Shown: in pieces, positions 29,182-41,767 of the stretch
How the letters are laid out: each line of letters opens with the position of its first letter
How positions within the stretch are numbered: position 1 is the stretch's first letter
DNA from: an unidentified bacterial endosymbiont
GTDB lineage: Bacteria; Pseudomonadota; Gammaproteobacteria; Enterobacterales; G038960095
NCBI RefSeq assembly: GCF_918320885.1
Contig: NZ_OU907312.1
Location: 1,302,465 to 1,366,464, forward strand
Direction of reading: 5' to 3'
DNA: 64,000 nt
Program-made: the position numbers and the translations under genes
The notes under the pieces: model-generated
Database searches by the model: none
Told to the model about the DNA's origin: nothing
The model's input: only the letters and a program-made list of their open reading frames with translations

Positions 29182-29257
29182 GCGTCCGTAGCTCAGTGGT
29201 TAGAGCACTACCTTGACATGGTAGGGGTCGGTAGTTCGAGTCTACTCGGACGCACCA
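29182..29257 (+). tRNA. tRNA-Val (anticodon GAC)
   Basis: 76 bases with encoded CCA. Acceptor GCGTCCG / CGGACGC, anticodon stem CTACC / GGTAG with loop TTGACAT (GAC), T arm with GGTTCGA-type loop. It is nearly the same as the E. coli valV/valW tRNAs. Confidence 0.97.
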
Positions 29258-29372
29258 AATTTAAGCCCTGTTCAAGCAGCATACAGGGCTTGTCAGAACC
29301 TGCACTGCCAGCGGCCACCTGGCCGCTGAACAGGGCAGCCATTGCTCGCTTTCAGGGGCTTGATTCCATGGT

Positions 29373-30230
29373 TTACCTGCTGATTGAACTAGCCTCTTGT
29401 TCCCTGAGCCAGGCAATCTCTTCTGCCCACCGTTCGGGCTCAATGGTCTCTAAAATCAGCGGGATCCCATCAAAACGCCGGTCTTGCATGAGATAGCGAA
29501 ACACCGTTTCACCCAAATAGCCGGCCCCCAAACACTGATGTCGGTCAACACGGCTGCCTAGGGTTGTTTTAGCATCGTTCAAATGCATTCCGCGTAAATA
29601 GCGAAACCCAACAATTCTCTCAAACTCAGCAAATACCGCCTCACAACCGGCGATAGTACGCAAATCATAGCCGGCGACAAACGCATGGCAGGTATCCAAA
29701 CAGACGCCGATCCGCGATGGATCGTCGACTTGTTCTATAATCTCCGCCAACTGCTCGAAACGGTAGCCCAGATTACTGCCCTGGCCAGCGGTATTTTCCA
29801 GTACTGCCGTGATCCCTTGCGTTTGACTGAAAGCAACGTTGATGGATTCCGCTATCAGTTGTAAACAGGCCGCTTCGCTGATCTGCCGTAGATGGCTACC
29901 GGGATGAAAATTGAGTTGCGTGAGCCCCAATTGCTGACAGCGCTGCAACTCATCGATAAAAGCCTGTTGTGATTTTTTTCTTGGGGCTGATTCGGGGTGA
30001 CCTAGGTTGGTCAAATAACTATTATGTGGCAGGATTTGGGCCGCTTGATAACCGGCGCCAGCACACTGCTGCTTAAAAGCCTTGATTGTCTCAGCACTGA
30101 GCGGTGGGGCTTGCCACTGTCGCTGATTTTTAACAAAGAGCGCAAAAGCATTGGCGTTCAACGCTTGGGCGCGCGGTACCGCCTGATCAACCCCCCCCGC
30201 GGCACTGACATGTGCACCGATATACTTCAC
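29373..30230 (-). CDS. nfo: Endonuclease IV
   Basis: 285 residues from GTG 30230, which gives the same length and start ([13 protein letters not shown]) as E. coli Nfo and has GGGGGA about 9 bases upstream; the open frame begins 11 codons earlier. Zinc-binding and catalytic motifs of the AP-endonuclease TIM barrel are [35 protein letters not shown] and [19 protein letters not shown]. It cuts at abasic sites in base excision repair, with nth and ung also in this window. Confidence 0.96.
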   Translation of the reverse strand: MKYIGAHVSAAGGVDQAVPRAQALNANAFALFVKNQRQWQAPPLSAETIKAFKQQCAGAGYQAAQILPHNSYLTNLGHPESAPRKKSQQAFIDELQRCQQLGLTQLNFHPGSHLRQISEAACLQLIAESINVAFSQTQGITAVLENTAGQGSNLGYRFEQLAEIIEQVDDPSRIGVCLDTCHAFVAGYDLRTIAGCEAVFAEFERIVGFRYLRGMHLNDAKTTLGSRVDRHQCLGAGYLGETVFRYLMQDRRFDGIPLILETIEPERWAEEIAWLREQEASSISR

Positions 30231-30463
30231 TGATTTTCCCCCAAAGGTGAACAAGAATGGCATTGACAGCTGATACAGCGATCCTCAATCCGCTCAGTGT
30301 ATACCATGAACCCTACTTGAGGATTGGGGTTATTTTTTAGGATCACCTGGACTGCCCGCTGAGCCGCACAGGGCAATCATGGCTGTGCGGCAGGCCAGCG
30401 TTGTGTTAGACTGGGCTTTTTTACTAGACGTGCTGTACTGAGCCGTTTGCTAACTGTGATCCT

Positions 30464-31621
30464 ATGTCCACCGATCTACCCTTGACCACCACGACCAGAT
30501 CCGCTAAACCACCCCGCAAGGTGGTCGTTGGCCTCTCAGGCGGCGTTGACTCCTCAGTGGCTGCTTGGCTGCTCCAGCAGCAGGGCTACCAGGTCGAAGG
30601 GCTCTTTATGAAAAATTGGGAAGAGGAGGATAGCGACCACTACTGTGCTGCGGCGGCCGATCGAGCAGATGCCCAAGCGGTGTGTGATACCTTAGGGATC
30701 CCCCTGCATACCGTGAATTTTTCTGCCGAGTATTGGGAAGAAGTGTTTGAACGCTTCTTAGCGGGTTACCGCGCCGGACAGACCCCTAATCCCGATATTC
30801 TCTGTAATAAAGCCATCAAGTTTACCGCGTTTCTACAGTATGCTACGACGCAGCTGCAAGCGGAGGCGATCGCCACCGGTCACTACGCCAGACGCTCTCT
30901 AGTAGCGGGTCAACAGGAGCTCTGGCGGGGCCTTGATCCGCAAAAAGATCAAAGTTATTTCCTCTATACCCTCAACCAACAGCAACTAGCCTATAGCTTA
31001 TTTCCGGTCGGTGAACTCTCTAAAAGCGCCGTACGCCAATTAGCGCGCCGGCTGGGTTTAGTCACGGCTAATAAAAAAGATTCGACTGGCATCTGCTTTA
31101 TTGGCCCTAGGCGCTTTCGGGACTTTCTGGCCCGTTACCTGCCACCACAACCCGGGTTGATTCAGAGCACTGAAGGCGCTGTCCTAGGTGAGCATGCCGG
31201 GCTATTCTACTACACCTTAGGGCAGCGGCAGGGGCTGGGCATTGGGGGCACCAGCCCACAGCAAACCAAGCCCTGGTATGTGGTAGCCAAAGATCAAGCG
31301 CGGAATCTCTTGATAGTCTCCCAGGGGCAGGATCACCCACAACAGCAGGCGCGGGGACTGTACGCTGAGCAGCTCCACTGGGTTTCGAAGCCCCGGCCCA
31401 CCGCGCCACTCCGTTGCAGCACAAAAATTCGCTACCGCCAAACTGATGTGCCCTGCACCTTGATCCCGCTGACAACGGACACTATTCAGGTGCAGTTTGA
31501 GCAGCCGCAACTAGCCGTCACCCCGGGTCAAGCCGTGGTCTTTTACCAAGGTGATCGCTGTCTGGGGGGCGCCACGATTACTAAGGCGCTGCCGCTCACT
31601 GGTGAATGCTCTATTGATTGA
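30464..31621 (+). CDS. mnmA: tRNA-specific 2-thiouridylase MnmA
   Basis: 385 residues, 17 more than E. coli because of an N-terminal extension. The PP-loop SGGVDSS is at residues 25-31; the two catalytic cysteines lie in NPDILCNK and DSTGICFIG. It makes the 2-thio group of U34 in Lys, Glu and Gln tRNAs. In E. coli hflD stands between mnmA and purB; here purB follows after 16 bases and hflD is missing. Confidence 0.97.
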   Translation: MSTDLPLTTTTRSAKPPRKVVVGLSGGVDSSVAAWLLQQQGYQVEGLFMKNWEEEDSDHYCAAAADRADAQAVCDTLGIPLHTVNFSAEYWEEVFERFLAGYRAGQTPNPDILCNKAIKFTAFLQYATTQLQAEAIATGHYARRSLVAGQQELWRGLDPQKDQSYFLYTLNQQQLAYSLFPVGELSKSAVRQLARRLGLVTANKKDSTGICFIGPRRFRDFLARYLPPQPGLIQSTEGAVLGEHAGLFYYTLGQRQGLGIGGTSPQQTKPWYVVAKDQARNLLIVSQGQDHPQQQARGLYAEQLHWVSKPRPTAPLRCSTKIRYRQTDVPCTLIPLTTDTIQVQFEQPQLAVTPGQAVVFYQGDRCLGGATITKALPLTGECSID

Positions 31622-31625
31622 TTAA

Positions 31626-33017
<1,392 letters not shown>

Positions 33018-33427
33018 GGGTGCGCGCTGACGCCCCCCTATCAGGGCCAGCAAAAGAGAAGCGGTCGCTTATCACTTTAAAAAGTTCATCAAAAATCTAA
33101 AAAACGCTATCTAAAGCACAAAAAAAACAAAAAAAGTGGTTTTTAAGTTGATTGTTAATTATAGTGGCGCCGATACTACTGACTAATTTTAACTAAATGA
33201 TCACAATTTTTTTAGTTTGTCAATATTAATTAGGAAAAATTTTTGAAAAACGCCTATAATAGTATTGACCCCGCTGATTTTTAAAGCTAGAGTGCTGCCG
33301 GTACGCGCGATCACGAGGTTGACTTCCGTGAACAGAGCCTTTATTAAGGGGCAATGCTGCTGCGTCAGTACTGAGTTTTTTAACGATTTTAAGCAAACAG
33401 AGCTTGTCAAACTAGGAAAATAGTCTT
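33018..33427. other. Intergenic region before the outer membrane protein gene
   Basis: About 410 bp, the first half AT-rich. A possible sigma-70 promoter (TTGACC and TATAAT-like elements near 33250-33270) is seen, but the order and spacing are not convincing. No gene recognised. A long leader for the porin-like gene is possible. Confidence 0.4.
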
Positions 33428-34204
33428 ATGAAAAAACAATTATGCGCCGTAGCACTGATCACCACCGCTGCCCTGGGCGCCAACGTTCAGGCTGATGACT
33501 TCACCTACCTTTCTGTAGGACTGTCGCTTGATAAATCAGGATTTTTATCTGATACAAACAAAACGATCGATAATCATAAACTGCCTACCGATAAACAAAA
33601 AGAAGGGCTAAAAGCTAAAGACAGCGGGGCTGGTTTCTACCTCAATGGTAGTGTTGGCTTTGAAAACAATTTCTTTGCTGAAGGCCGTATTCAGAACAGC
33701 AAAGCATTCAGCAACTATCTGCTAGGCGTCGGTTACCACTACCCATTGGGGCAAAAAGTAGATTTTTACGGCTTATTGGGTATGAGTAAACGCGATTTTA
33801 ACGTTACTCCCTTAAAAGTACTATCTAATTTACATTTTTTTGAAAATTTATTAGCAACAGGAAAAATAACAGAACAACAAGCAGATGCTTCCATAAATGC
33901 TTTAAGTTTAGAATCACCCAAGGAGTTAGTATCCATCTACCAAGACAAAATTCAACCGACTGTAGAAATAGGGGTTAAAGCACGCCTAAATGATTTAGCT
34001 GGCGTTCAGGTCGCCTACCGCTTTTCTCAATTTGGTAAAGAAACAATTTTTACTGAAAAAGAAAACCTACATGAAGGGCGTATTGTTGGGTACTATAAAG
34101 TAACCGACACGCTAGCACTTGAAGCCGGCTACACTTATAACTCCTTTTCAAAAGGTACATTTAAAGACCACAGGGGTCAAGTTGGTCTGCGCTATATCTT
34201 TTAA
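33428..34204 (+). CDS. Outer membrane beta-barrel protein
   Basis: 258 residues. A clear Sec signal peptide (MKKQLCAVALITTAALGANV, cut near QADD), alternating beta-strand pattern (GAGFYLNGSVGFENNFFAEG, LAGVQVAYRFSQFG) and a terminal phenylalanine (GQVGLRYIF) as needed for BAM assembly. It resembles small OmpX/Ail/OmpA-type barrels but has a long insert (about residues 125-170) that would be an extracellular loop. The exact family is not identified. Confidence 0.8.
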   Translation: MKKQLCAVALITTAALGANVQADDFTYLSVGLSLDKSGFLSDTNKTIDNHKLPTDKQKEGLKAKDSGAGFYLNGSVGFENNFFAEGRIQNSKAFSNYLLGVGYHYPLGQKVDFYGLLGMSKRDFNVTPLKVLSNLHFFENLLATGKITEQQADASINALSLESPKELVSIYQDKIQPTVEIGVKARLNDLAGVQVAYRFSQFGKETIFTEKENLHEGRIVGYYKVTDTLALEAGYTYNSFSKGTFKDHRGQVGLRYIF

Positions 34205-34263
34205 CTCATTTATTTAGACCAACTGCAGCGCTTCGTTTGCTGCAGCTTAGGCTAAATACTTTA

Positions 34264-34289
34264 AGGGGCAGTTTATCTGCTCCTTTTTT
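34264..34289 (+). terminator. Rho-independent terminator after the outer membrane protein gene
   Basis: Stem GGGGCAG / CTGCTCC with a short loop, followed by TTTTTT. A second perfect stem without T run, CTGCAGC / GCTGCAG, lies at 34223-34245. The 270 bases that follow up to ychF hold nothing recognised. Confidence 0.8.
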
Positions 34290-34563
34290 ATTCATTCGTT
34301 GATGCTTAATCCCCCCTGCCTTTGGTGTTATAACCCTACTGGTTAGACCCGATATCCCGATCTCGATGCGATCATGGCAGTATCAACGCCTATCTGGTAA
34401 ATTAGCAAAGTTGTCGAATATTCCGGGTTCATTTTAGCAGTTTGACCGCAGCAACCCAGTGAGCAGCAGACGCTAAAGCATGTACCCTAGAACAGCGCTA
34501 AATCTCCTCTGCTGCACATTAGCACAGGTTTTCTCAATTCATTTCATCAAGGTACGCTAACTC

Positions 34564-35652
34564 ATGGGCTTTAAATGTGGCATTGTCGGGCTGCCGAATG
34601 TCGGCAAATCAACGCTGTTTAATGCGTTAACCCAAGCGGGGATTGCGGCAGAAAATTTCCCCTTTTGTACCATTGAACCGAACAGTGGCACCGTCCCACT
34701 ACCCGATCCGCGGCTGGATCAGTTGGCGGCCATCGTTAAGCCACAGCGCATTATTCCTACCACCATGACCTTTGTCGACATTGCTGGACTGGTGAAGGGG
34801 GCAGCACAGGGCGAGGGGTTAGGGAATCAATTTCTCGCCACCATCCGCGAGAGCGATGCCATTGCCCAGGTAGTGCGCTGCTTTGAGGATCCGGAGATTA
34901 TCCATGTGGCAGGCGTGGTCAATCCCCTCAGTGATATTGAAACCATCCACTTAGAATTGGCCCTGGCCGATTTAGAGGTGATCAACCGCGCCCAACAGCG
35001 GGTACAAAAAAGAGCTAAAAGCCCGGATAAAAGTGCCTTATTAGAGCTCAAAATCCTAGAGCACTTGGAACAGCAGCTGTCGGCGGGAGCGCTGCTACGC
35101 ACTTTGTCCTTGACTCCGGAGGAGCAGGCGCTGGTTGCCCCCTTAAATTTATTAACCCTCAAGCCAATGCTCTATATTGCTAATCTGAAGGACAACGAAC
35201 CTAATCAGCACTTTTTACAGCTGATCAGCGAGCGGGCCGCAGCGGAAGGGGCTAGCGTAGTACCCATCTGTGCCGCCCTCGAGGCAGAAATTGCCCTGCT
35301 AGAGCCTGCAGAGCGCGCAGAGTTTTTAGCAGAGCTAGCCATCGGTGAGCCCGGCCTGAACCGCTTGATCCGCGCCGGCTATCAGTTGCTGAATCTGCAG
35401 ACCTATTTTACCGCCGGGGTAAAAGAGGTGCGCGCCTGGACCATCCCCGTCGGGGCCACGGCACCCCAAGCGGCTGGTAAAATTCATAGCGACTTTGAAA
35501 AAGGGTTTATTCGTGCTGAGGTGGTCGGTTACCAGGACTTTATCACCCACCAGGGAGAGCGTGGTGCCAAAGAGGCCGGCGCCTGGCGCTCTGAAGGGCG
35601 GGATTATCGGGTCAAAGATGGGGATGTCATCCATTTTCGCTTTAATGTGTAG
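34564..35652 (+). CDS. ychF: Ribosome-binding ATPase YchF
   Basis: 362 residues (E. coli 363). Obg-family G domain with P-loop [15 protein letters not shown], switch region [20 protein letters not shown] and the NLKDNE motif in place of NKxD, which gives ATP preference; a C-terminal TGS domain ends with [16 protein letters not shown]. In relatives pth lies upstream; it is absent here. Confidence 0.97.
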   Translation: MGFKCGIVGLPNVGKSTLFNALTQAGIAAENFPFCTIEPNSGTVPLPDPRLDQLAAIVKPQRIIPTTMTFVDIAGLVKGAAQGEGLGNQFLATIRESDAIAQVVRCFEDPEIIHVAGVVNPLSDIETIHLELALADLEVINRAQQRVQKRAKSPDKSALLELKILEHLEQQLSAGALLRTLSLTPEEQALVAPLNLLTLKPMLYIANLKDNEPNQHFLQLISERAAAEGASVVPICAALEAEIALLEPAERAEFLAELAIGEPGLNRLIRAGYQLLNLQTYFTAGVKEVRAWTIPVGATAPQAAGKIHSDFEKGFIRAEVVGYQDFITHQGERGAKEAGAWRSEGRDYRVKDGDVIHFRFNV

Positions 35653-35773
35653 TCCTCAGTCCTCAGCGGTCGTGAATCCCCCCAGCGGCGCTGTCAGTGA
35701 AGCTCTCTTTGGCAACTAGTATCAGCTGAGCTATAACGATGGTATCAAGTGATCACCGTAGGAGTTGCGTAGC

Positions 35774-36199
35774 ATGACTATCGCCCCTCAAACCATTGCC
35801 CAAGTGATGGCGCTGACCCCCTTGCTAACCTCATTAGCTGAGCTCGATCTCCGCGTGCGCTGCGGGCTGCCTAAATCAGCCCTGCGCTCGGGGGTTGAGC
35901 AGGCTGGTCGCACGACAGAAGAGCGCCGGTCGCTGCTATTTGAGATTATTCCGGAAGCGACTTTTAAGCGGCGCCAAGATCGCCTGAAACCGGATGAATC
36001 GGCCAAGGCTGAGCGGTTGGCCCGCATTTTTGCCACCGCCGCCTATGTCTGGGACTCTGACGACGATGCCCGGGAATTTTTGCATACCCCTCATCCCCGT
36101 CTCGACGGCGAGACCCCTTTGAGGATCTCCATGAGCGAATTAGGCGCCCGACGCGTTGAGCAGCTGCTGTGGGAACTGTTCTACGGTCTACCGACTTAA
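35774..36199 (+). CDS. Xre/MbcA/ParS-type antitoxin of a xre-res locus
   Basis: 141 residues from ATG 35774; a TTG three codons upstream is closer to the GGAG site. The C-terminal region (LARIFATAAYVWDSDDDARE, FLHTPHPRLDGETPLRI, GARRVEQLLWELFYGLPT) is the DUF2384 toxin-binding domain. It precedes a RES-domain toxin, its usual partner. It may repress the operon. Confidence 0.88.
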   Translation: MTIAPQTIAQVMALTPLLTSLAELDLRVRCGLPKSALRSGVEQAGRTTEERRSLLFEIIPEATFKRRQDRLKPDESAKAERLARIFATAAYVWDSDDDAREFLHTPHPRLDGETPLRISMSELGARRVEQLLWELFYGLPT

Positions 36200-36232
36200 T
36201 CACAGCGATAAGCTGGAGCGCTAACCCTTCCC

Positions 36233-36696
36233 GTGCGCCTGTTCCGCATTGCCGATAGCCGTCACCCGTTATGGGATGGTCAGGGTGCCCTGCGGCTTGG
36301 GGGACGCTTTAATAGCCCCGATCAGCCGGTGGTGTCTGCCGCGTTAACCTACGCCGGCGCCCTGCTGGAGATCCTTGCCCAGGCGCGGATTGGTAAACTC
36401 CCGCGGCAGCAAGTTTTTGTGATGGCGGAGATCCCTGATCATCTGGCGATTGAACGCGCGGATCGGTCCCGCTTACCGCCAGGGTGGGATCAGCCAGAGA
36501 GCCCCTCTGCACGGGCTTTTGGCGATCAGTGGCTCGCAGAGCAGCGCCCCCCCTACTCCTGGTTCCCTCAGTGGTGGCCCGTGAGGAGTGGAATGCGGTA
36601 GTCAACCTGGCCCATCCTGAGGCACAGGCCCAGCTCTCCAAACCGCAGCCAATCATTTGGGACCAGCGCCTCTTTAACAGCAGCCCCTCGACCTAA
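36233..36696 (+). pseudogene. RES-domain toxin, frameshifted
   Basis: The first frame (36233-36601) begins MRLFRIADSRHPLWDGQG and GGRFNSPDQPVVSAALTYAG, the RES N-terminus, then leaves homology after AEQRPP. The next frame continues with LLLVPSVVAREEWNAVVNLA and HPEAQ, the conserved RES C-terminus. The switch falls on a run of seven C at about 36548-36554; one more C would restore the frame. RES toxins degrade NAD+. The break would inactivate the toxin while leaving the antitoxin, unless the C run is slippery. Confidence 0.85.
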
Positions 36697-36723
36697 CGTG
36701 ACTTAATGGCTACTCCCCTCAGG

Positions 36724-37392
36724 CTACCAATCGATCGGTGTTAATCCTTGGGCTTGTAGCCATTGATTGCACTGTGAAAAATGCCGACAACCCCAAAAAC
36801 CACGGTGGGCCGATAGCGGAGAGGGATGGGCGGCAGTCAGCACGTGGTGCCGCTGGCGATCAATTATCGCCCCCTTTTTTTGGGCATGCGCCCCCCACAG
36901 CAGGAAGATCACCCCCTGCCGATGCTGGTTAATCGCCGCAATCACCCTATCGGTAAATTGCTCCCACCCCAACTGTGCATGCGAGTGGGCTCTGCCTGCT
37001 TCAACGGTTAAGACGGTATTCAGCAGCAATACCCCCTGTTCAGCCCAGCGCTGTAAACAGCCACTGCGCGGGGGTTTAAATCCAGGAATATCTGCTGCTA
37101 ACTCCTTGTAGATATTCACTAAAGAGGGGGGTAAGGCCACTGCTGGGGGCACTGAAAAGCAGAGACCATGTGCCTGCCCAGGACCGTGGTAGGGATCTTG
37201 TCCCAAAATCACAACTTTAATCTGCGCAAACGGGGTCCAGCGAAACGCATTGAACACCTCGTCCTGCGGGGGATAGATCGTTCGACCAGCGTGACGGGCA
37301 GCCTGCACGGTGGCCATCATCGTACGAAAATAGGGCTGCTGCTTCTCGTCGCCGAGCACCGCTGGCCAATCCGGTACTGTGGAATCATTCAT
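36724..37392 (-). CDS. ung: Uracil-DNA glycosylase
   Basis: 222 residues from ATG 37392 (MNDSTVPDW); the frame extends 12 codons further. The water-activating motif [18 protein letters not shown] and the minor-groove loop [18 protein letters not shown] are intact. It removes uracil from DNA. Confidence 0.97.
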   Translation of the reverse strand: MNDSTVPDWPAVLGDEKQQPYFRTMMATVQAARHAGRTIYPPQDEVFNAFRWTPFAQIKVVILGQDPYHGPGQAHGLCFSVPPAVALPPSLVNIYKELAADIPGFKPPRSGCLQRWAEQGVLLLNTVLTVEAGRAHSHAQLGWEQFTDRVIAAINQHRQGVIFLLWGAHAQKKGAIIDRQRHHVLTAAHPSPLSAHRGFWGCRHFSQCNQWLQAQGLTPIDW

Positions 37393-37458
37393 GTTCGCTT
37401 GCTCCCTAACAGAGGCCATCAGGGCCACTGTGCCCTGCCTTATTATAATCTACCCACC

Positions 37459-38316
37459 TCACGCTGGATGGTACTGCTCACAGGCCATTAAGGTATTGTG
37501 TAAGAGCATCGCCACCGTCATCGGTCCCACTCCGCCGGGCACGGGCGTAATCCAACTGGCGCGTTCGCAGGCGCCAGCAAAGTCGACATCCCCTACAATT
37601 TTCCCTGAGGTTTGGCGATTAATCCCCACATCAATCACAATCGCGCCCGGTTTGATCCAGGCCCCTTGGATGAGCTGAGGCTGACCCACCGCCACTACGA
37701 GTAGATCAGCACGGCTAACCTGTTCAGCGAGATCGCGAGTATACCGATGAGCCACGGTGACACTACAGCCCGCCAGTAACAGCTCCAGGGCCATCGGGCG
37801 GCCAACAATATTGGAAGCACCCACGACTAGCGCGTCTAGCCCTCGCAAGGGGATCGCCAGGTGCTTTAAGAGCTGCAGAATGCCATAGGGGGTACAGGGG
37901 CGCAGTGTCGGCGCTCGTTGACACAAACGCCCCATATTATAGGGGTGGAAACCATCGACATCCTTATCAGGGCGAATCGCTTCCAGCACGGTGACCGTAT
38001 CAATCTGGGGCGGCAAAGGCAGCTGGAGCAGAATGCCATCGACGCCGGGATCCTCATTGAGCTGAGCAATCAAGCTCAGCAGTTCTGTGGTGGTCATCGC
38101 GGCTGAACCCGGATAAACCTTTGAGAGAAAACCGACCGCCTGACAGGCCTGCTGTTTTTTAGCCACATAGAGGTGTGAGGCCGCATCATCACCCACCATA
38201 ATCACTGCCAATCCTGGCGGGCGCAGCTGCGCCTGCAGACGTGCTTGGACCCGATCAGCGACCTGTTGTATAAACTGCTGTGCTATCGTTTTGCCATCAA
38301 TCAGCTGTGCTGCCAT
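37459..38316 (-). CDS. folD: Methylenetetrahydrofolate dehydrogenase / cyclohydrolase
   Basis: 285 residues from ATG 38316 (MAAQLIDGK); E. coli has 288. The catalytic lysine lies in [14 protein letters not shown], followed by [22 protein letters not shown], the NADP site [17 protein letters not shown] and [15 protein letters not shown]. It makes 10-formyl-THF for purines and fMet-tRNA. It faces away from the tRNA-Arg gene, an association also seen in relatives. Confidence 0.97.
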   Translation of the reverse strand: MAAQLIDGKTIAQQFIQQVADRVQARLQAQLRPPGLAVIMVGDDAASHLYVAKKQQACQAVGFLSKVYPGSAAMTTTELLSLIAQLNEDPGVDGILLQLPLPPQIDTVTVLEAIRPDKDVDGFHPYNMGRLCQRAPTLRPCTPYGILQLLKHLAIPLRGLDALVVGASNIVGRPMALELLLAGCSVTVAHRYTRDLAEQVSRADLLVVAVGQPQLIQGAWIKPGAIVIDVGINRQTSGKIVGDVDFAGACERASWITPVPGGVGPMTVAMLLHNTLMACEQYHPA

Positions 38317-38479
38317 CACCCGCCACTCCGCTTCTAACAACCCTACCCTAGAAAGGGAGGCTATTGTGTCAAAGATTGCGGGTGCTGTCAGGCACTATTC
38401 TGCTCATAAGGCTCACCGGCACCGGACAACCACCAATTCATTGACTGAGGCGCCGACTCCCGTATAATCCCTGCCTAAT

Positions 38480-38553
38480 CGAAGAGTAGCTCAATCGGAT
38501 AGAGCAACGGCCTTCTAAGCCGTAGGTTCCGGGTTCAACTCCCGGCTCTTCGA
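38480..38553 (+). tRNA. tRNA-Arg (anticodon TCT), no encoded CCA
   Basis: Acceptor CGAAGAG / CTCTTCG, D arm GCTC / GAGC, anticodon stem ACGGC / GCCGT with loop CTTCTAA, T stem CCGGG / CCCGG with loop TTCAACT, discriminator A at 38553. The next bases are ATT, not CCA. All enterobacterial tRNA genes normally encode CCA, so CCA must be added after transcription. It differs clearly from E. coli argU in the stems. Confidence 0.92.
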
Positions 38554-38676
38554 ATTCCACAGTTTTAGCTCAAGTGAACCATAGCAGGGTAACGCCATTG
38601 ACTGTATGGGCTGCCCTTCCAAGCTGTATTGATCATTGCACAGAAACCCTATCCATAGGGGTTAGGAGATCCGCTG

Positions 38677-39261
38677 ATGGCTTTCGAACTGCCGGCACTG
38701 CCTTATCCACCCAATGCTTTAGAGCCCTATATTTCAGCCGAAACGCTGGAATATCACTACGGAAAACACCATAAAACTTACGTAACCAACTTAAATCAGT
38801 TAGCCCCAGGGAGTGAATTCGCTACAGAATCCTTGGAAACTATCATCCAGCAGGCGCCTAAAGGTCCTCTGTTTAATAACGCCGCACAGGTGTGGAACCA
38901 CAGCTTTTATTGGAACTGCCTTAAACCGAAAGGCGGTGGTCATCCCACCGGATCACTGGCCACTCAACTCCAAAACAGGTTTGGCGACTTCGCAACTTTC
39001 AAAAAACAATTTACCGAGTCTGCACTCAAAAATTTTGGCTCGGGCTGGACTTGGCTAGTACAAACTGATGCTGGTGAACTAAAAATTATCGATACCAGCA
39101 ACGCCGGTTGCCCTTTAACCTTGGGTGAAAAACCACTATTAACGGTCGATGTCTGGGAACATGCTTACTATATCGATTACCGCAATGCGCGCCCCGATTA
39201 TCTCGATGCCTTTTGGTCGCTAGTCAACTGGGATTTTGTCAATCACCGTCTGGATTCTTAA
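38677..39261 (+). CDS. sodB: Iron superoxide dismutase
   Basis: 194 residues (E. coli 193). Metal ligands lie in YHYGKHHKTYV, WNHSFYWNCL and DVWEHAYYIDY; the residues around these match the Fe type of E. coli. GGAG precedes the ATG by 9 bases. It is followed by grxD, pdxH and tyrS, a regional order shared with other Enterobacterales. Confidence 0.97.
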   Translation: MAFELPALPYPPNALEPYISAETLEYHYGKHHKTYVTNLNQLAPGSEFATESLETIIQQAPKGPLFNNAAQVWNHSFYWNCLKPKGGGHPTGSLATQLQNRFGDFATFKKQFTESALKNFGSGWTWLVQTDAGELKIIDTSNAGCPLTLGEKPLLTVDVWEHAYYIDYRNARPDYLDAFWSLVNWDFVNHRLDS

Positions 39262-39412
39262 CCTGTTGTTCAAATAACTGTGGGCTTTGCCAGAGTACCC
39301 TCCTTGGTGAGGGTATTCACTGAATACTCCCTCTTGTAGGTTGTGTGTTGCCCCATCGCCGTGTAGGATCACCCTCTTCTCTTTTTTCTTGTGCTGAACA
39401 CCGACCACACTC

Positions 39413-39769
39413 ATGGATACTTTAGACCGTATTAGACAACAAATTGCTGACCATCCCATTCTACTCTATATGAAAGGGAGCCCAGACTTTCCCAGTTGTG
39501 GCTTCTCCGCCCAAGCGGTCCAAGTCCTACGCACCCTGGGTTATCCTTTTGAATCCATCAATATCTTAGAACATCCCGATATCCGTGCCCGTTTGCCCGA
39601 ATTTGCTCAGTGGCCGACGTTTCCACAGTTATGGGTCGGTGGTGAGCTGATTGGCGGCTGTGATATTATGTTAGAGATGTTTCAGAGCCATGAGTTGCAA
39701 CCGCTGCTGGCGGCGGCCAGTACCGCAGCCGCTTCAAACAACTCATGTGATCTCGCCCAAGAGCCATGA
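39413..39769 (+). CDS. grxD: Monothiol glutaredoxin GrxD
   Basis: 118 residues with the CGFS active site ([13 protein letters not shown]) and glutathione-binding motifs ([20 protein letters not shown]). It carries iron-sulfur clusters to partner proteins. The last codons overlap pdxH by 4 bases, so the two are cotranscribed; the C-terminal alanine-serine tail is longer than usual. Confidence 0.96.
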   Translation: MDTLDRIRQQIADHPILLYMKGSPDFPSCGFSAQAVQVLRTLGYPFESINILEHPDIRARLPEFAQWPTFPQLWVGGELIGGCDIMLEMFQSHELQPLLAAASTAAASNNSCDLAQEP

Positions 39770-40404
39770 GCCTCTTTTTTGAACCCAGACATGATTATAC
39801 GCAGGGTAGTTTACGGCGTCATGATCTGACCGCTGAGCCACTGGATCTCTTCGATCGCTGGCTACAGCAGGCCATTGCAGCGAACCTCCCGGATGCGACG
39901 GCGATGAGTGTCGCATCCGTGGACTGCCAAGGGCAGCCTTACCAACGGCTAGTCTTATTAAAGCACTATGATCAGCAGGGGTTCCTATTCTACACCAATC
40001 TACAAAGCCGCAAAGCGACCCAGCTCGCCGCTGCCCCGCGGGCGAGTTTGCTGTTCCCTTGGCAGGCGCTGGATCGCCAAGTGATCATCACTGGGCAGGC
40101 TGAACCACTCGATCGTGATACAGTACTCACCTATTTTCACACTCGTCCACGGGATAGTCAGCTAGCGGCTTGGGCCTCTACTCAATCACGACCGATCCCC
40201 TCTTGGCAGTGGTTAACCGATCGCTTTAAGGCGTATGAACAACAATTCTCTAACCAAGTGGTACCACTACCTGAGTATTGGGGCGGATTCCGTGTACGTG
40301 CAGAGACCTTTGAGTTTTGGCAAGGGGGTATAGACCGCTTGCATGATCGCTTTCTCTACCAGCGTCGGGATAACGATTGGCAGATCGACCGCCTGGCACC
40401 ATGA
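39766..40404 (+). CDS. pdxH: Pyridoxine 5'-phosphate oxidase
   Basis: 212 residues. FMN- and substrate-binding motifs are [39 protein letters not shown] and [16 protein letters not shown]. It makes pyridoxal phosphate in the last step of the pathway and the salvage route. It overlaps grxD and lies 31 bases before tyrS, as in the E. coli order pdxH-tyrS. Confidence 0.96.
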   Translation: MSLFFEPRHDYTQGSLRRHDLTAEPLDLFDRWLQQAIAANLPDATAMSVASVDCQGQPYQRLVLLKHYDQQGFLFYTNLQSRKATQLAAAPRASLLFPWQALDRQVIITGQAEPLDRDTVLTYFHTRPRDSQLAAWASTQSRPIPSWQWLTDRFKAYEQQFSNQVVPLPEYWGGFRVRAETFEFWQGGIDRLHDRFLYQRRDNDWQIDRLAP

Positions 40405-40435
40405 CCCGAGCCACTGAACACCCTCTGGAGATCAG

Positions 40436-41710
40436 GTGACGATTCATTTACTAGAAGCGCTACAGCAGCGTGGTTTGATCGCCCAGATCACCGACCCATC
40501 AGGATTGTCTGCCCGCCTGGCGCAAGGGCCGCTCACGCTCTACTGTGGATTCGATCCGACTGCCGAGAGTCTACACCTGGGCCATTTAGTCCCTCTGCTC
40601 TGCTTAAAGCGTTTTCAACTGGCAGGGCATCAACCCATCCTCTTAATAGGCGGTGCCACCGGCTTGATTGGCGATCCTAGCTTTAAAGCCAGCGAACGCT
40701 CACTCAACGCCCCCGACACCATTGCCGCTTGGAGCAGCGCTATCGGCACGCAAGCACAACGTTTTGTTGATTTTGAAGCGCAGCCTAATCCAGCTTTATT
40801 GCTCAATAATGCCACCTGGTTTCAAGATCTCAACGCCCTTGATTTTTTACGAGATATTGGCAAGCATTTTTCAGTCAATACGATGATCAATAGGGAGTCA
40901 GTCCGTCAGCGCCTGTCGCGTCCCGAACAGGGGATCTCCTATACTGAATTCTCCTACCAGTTGCTGCAAGCCTACGATTTCGCTATGTTACAGCGTCACC
41001 ATGGGGTGGAGTTACAGCTCGGGGGATCCGATCAGTGGGGGAATATCACGGCAGGCATCGATCTAACCCGGCGCTTGTTTAAAAAAACGGTGTATGGCCT
41101 CACCGTGCCATTGATCACCAAAGCGGATGGCACCAAGTTTGGCAAAACCGAAACTGGCACCCTCTGGCTCTCACCCCAAAAAACCAGCCCCTATCGCTTT
41201 TACCAATTTTGGCTCAATACAGCAGATGCTGATGTCTACCGCTTTTTATCGCTCTTTACCCTGTTGAGTTCAGCAGAGATCGAAGCGATTCAACAGCAGG
41301 ACCACAGCAGCCAACAACCGCCTCAAGCGGCCTTGATCTTGGCAAAAGCAGTCACGCAACTGGTGCATGGTGAAGCAGCGTATTTGGCTGCACAACGTAT
41401 CACGCAGATCCTGTTTAGTGGTGATGTCACACAATTAACAGCGACCGATTTTGCGCAACTGGCTCAGGATGGGATCCCGACCGTATCGCTGCCGCTTGTG
41501 ACCTCTTTAGCACAAGCACTGATGATAGCCGGTTTAGCGCCCTCCCAAAGCCAGGCACGCACCTTGATTGCTGCACAAGCGATTGCCGTGAATGGTCAAA
41601 AAGTTCATGAGATCCACTACGCCTTCACCGAAGCAGATCGCTGCTATGGCCGTTACACGCTCCTCAAGCGCGGCAAAAAACAGCACTGCTTACTCTGTTG
41701 GACCCCCTAA
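40436..41710 (+). CDS. tyrS: Tyrosyl-tRNA synthetase
   Basis: 424 residues, GTG start with GGAG 6 bases upstream. The class I signature HLGH ([20 protein letters not shown]), the KFGKT form of the KMSKS loop ([14 protein letters not shown]) and the C-terminal S4 RNA-binding domain ([19 protein letters not shown]) are present. Confidence 0.97.
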   Translation: MTIHLLEALQQRGLIAQITDPSGLSARLAQGPLTLYCGFDPTAESLHLGHLVPLLCLKRFQLAGHQPILLIGGATGLIGDPSFKASERSLNAPDTIAAWSSAIGTQAQRFVDFEAQPNPALLLNNATWFQDLNALDFLRDIGKHFSVNTMINRESVRQRLSRPEQGISYTEFSYQLLQAYDFAMLQRHHGVELQLGGSDQWGNITAGIDLTRRLFKKTVYGLTVPLITKADGTKFGKTETGTLWLSPQKTSPYRFYQFWLNTADADVYRFLSLFTLLSSAEIEAIQQQDHSSQQPPQAALILAKAVTQLVHGEAAYLAAQRITQILFSGDVTQLTATDFAQLAQDGIPTVSLPLVTSLAQALMIAGLAPSQSQARTLIAAQAIAVNGQKVHEIHYAFTEADRCYGRYTLLKRGKKQHCLLCWTP

Positions 41711-41767
41711 AAGCTTCCATAAAGCATCAGAACGCCGATCTGGCTATTCAATGATAAAGCTGAGACT

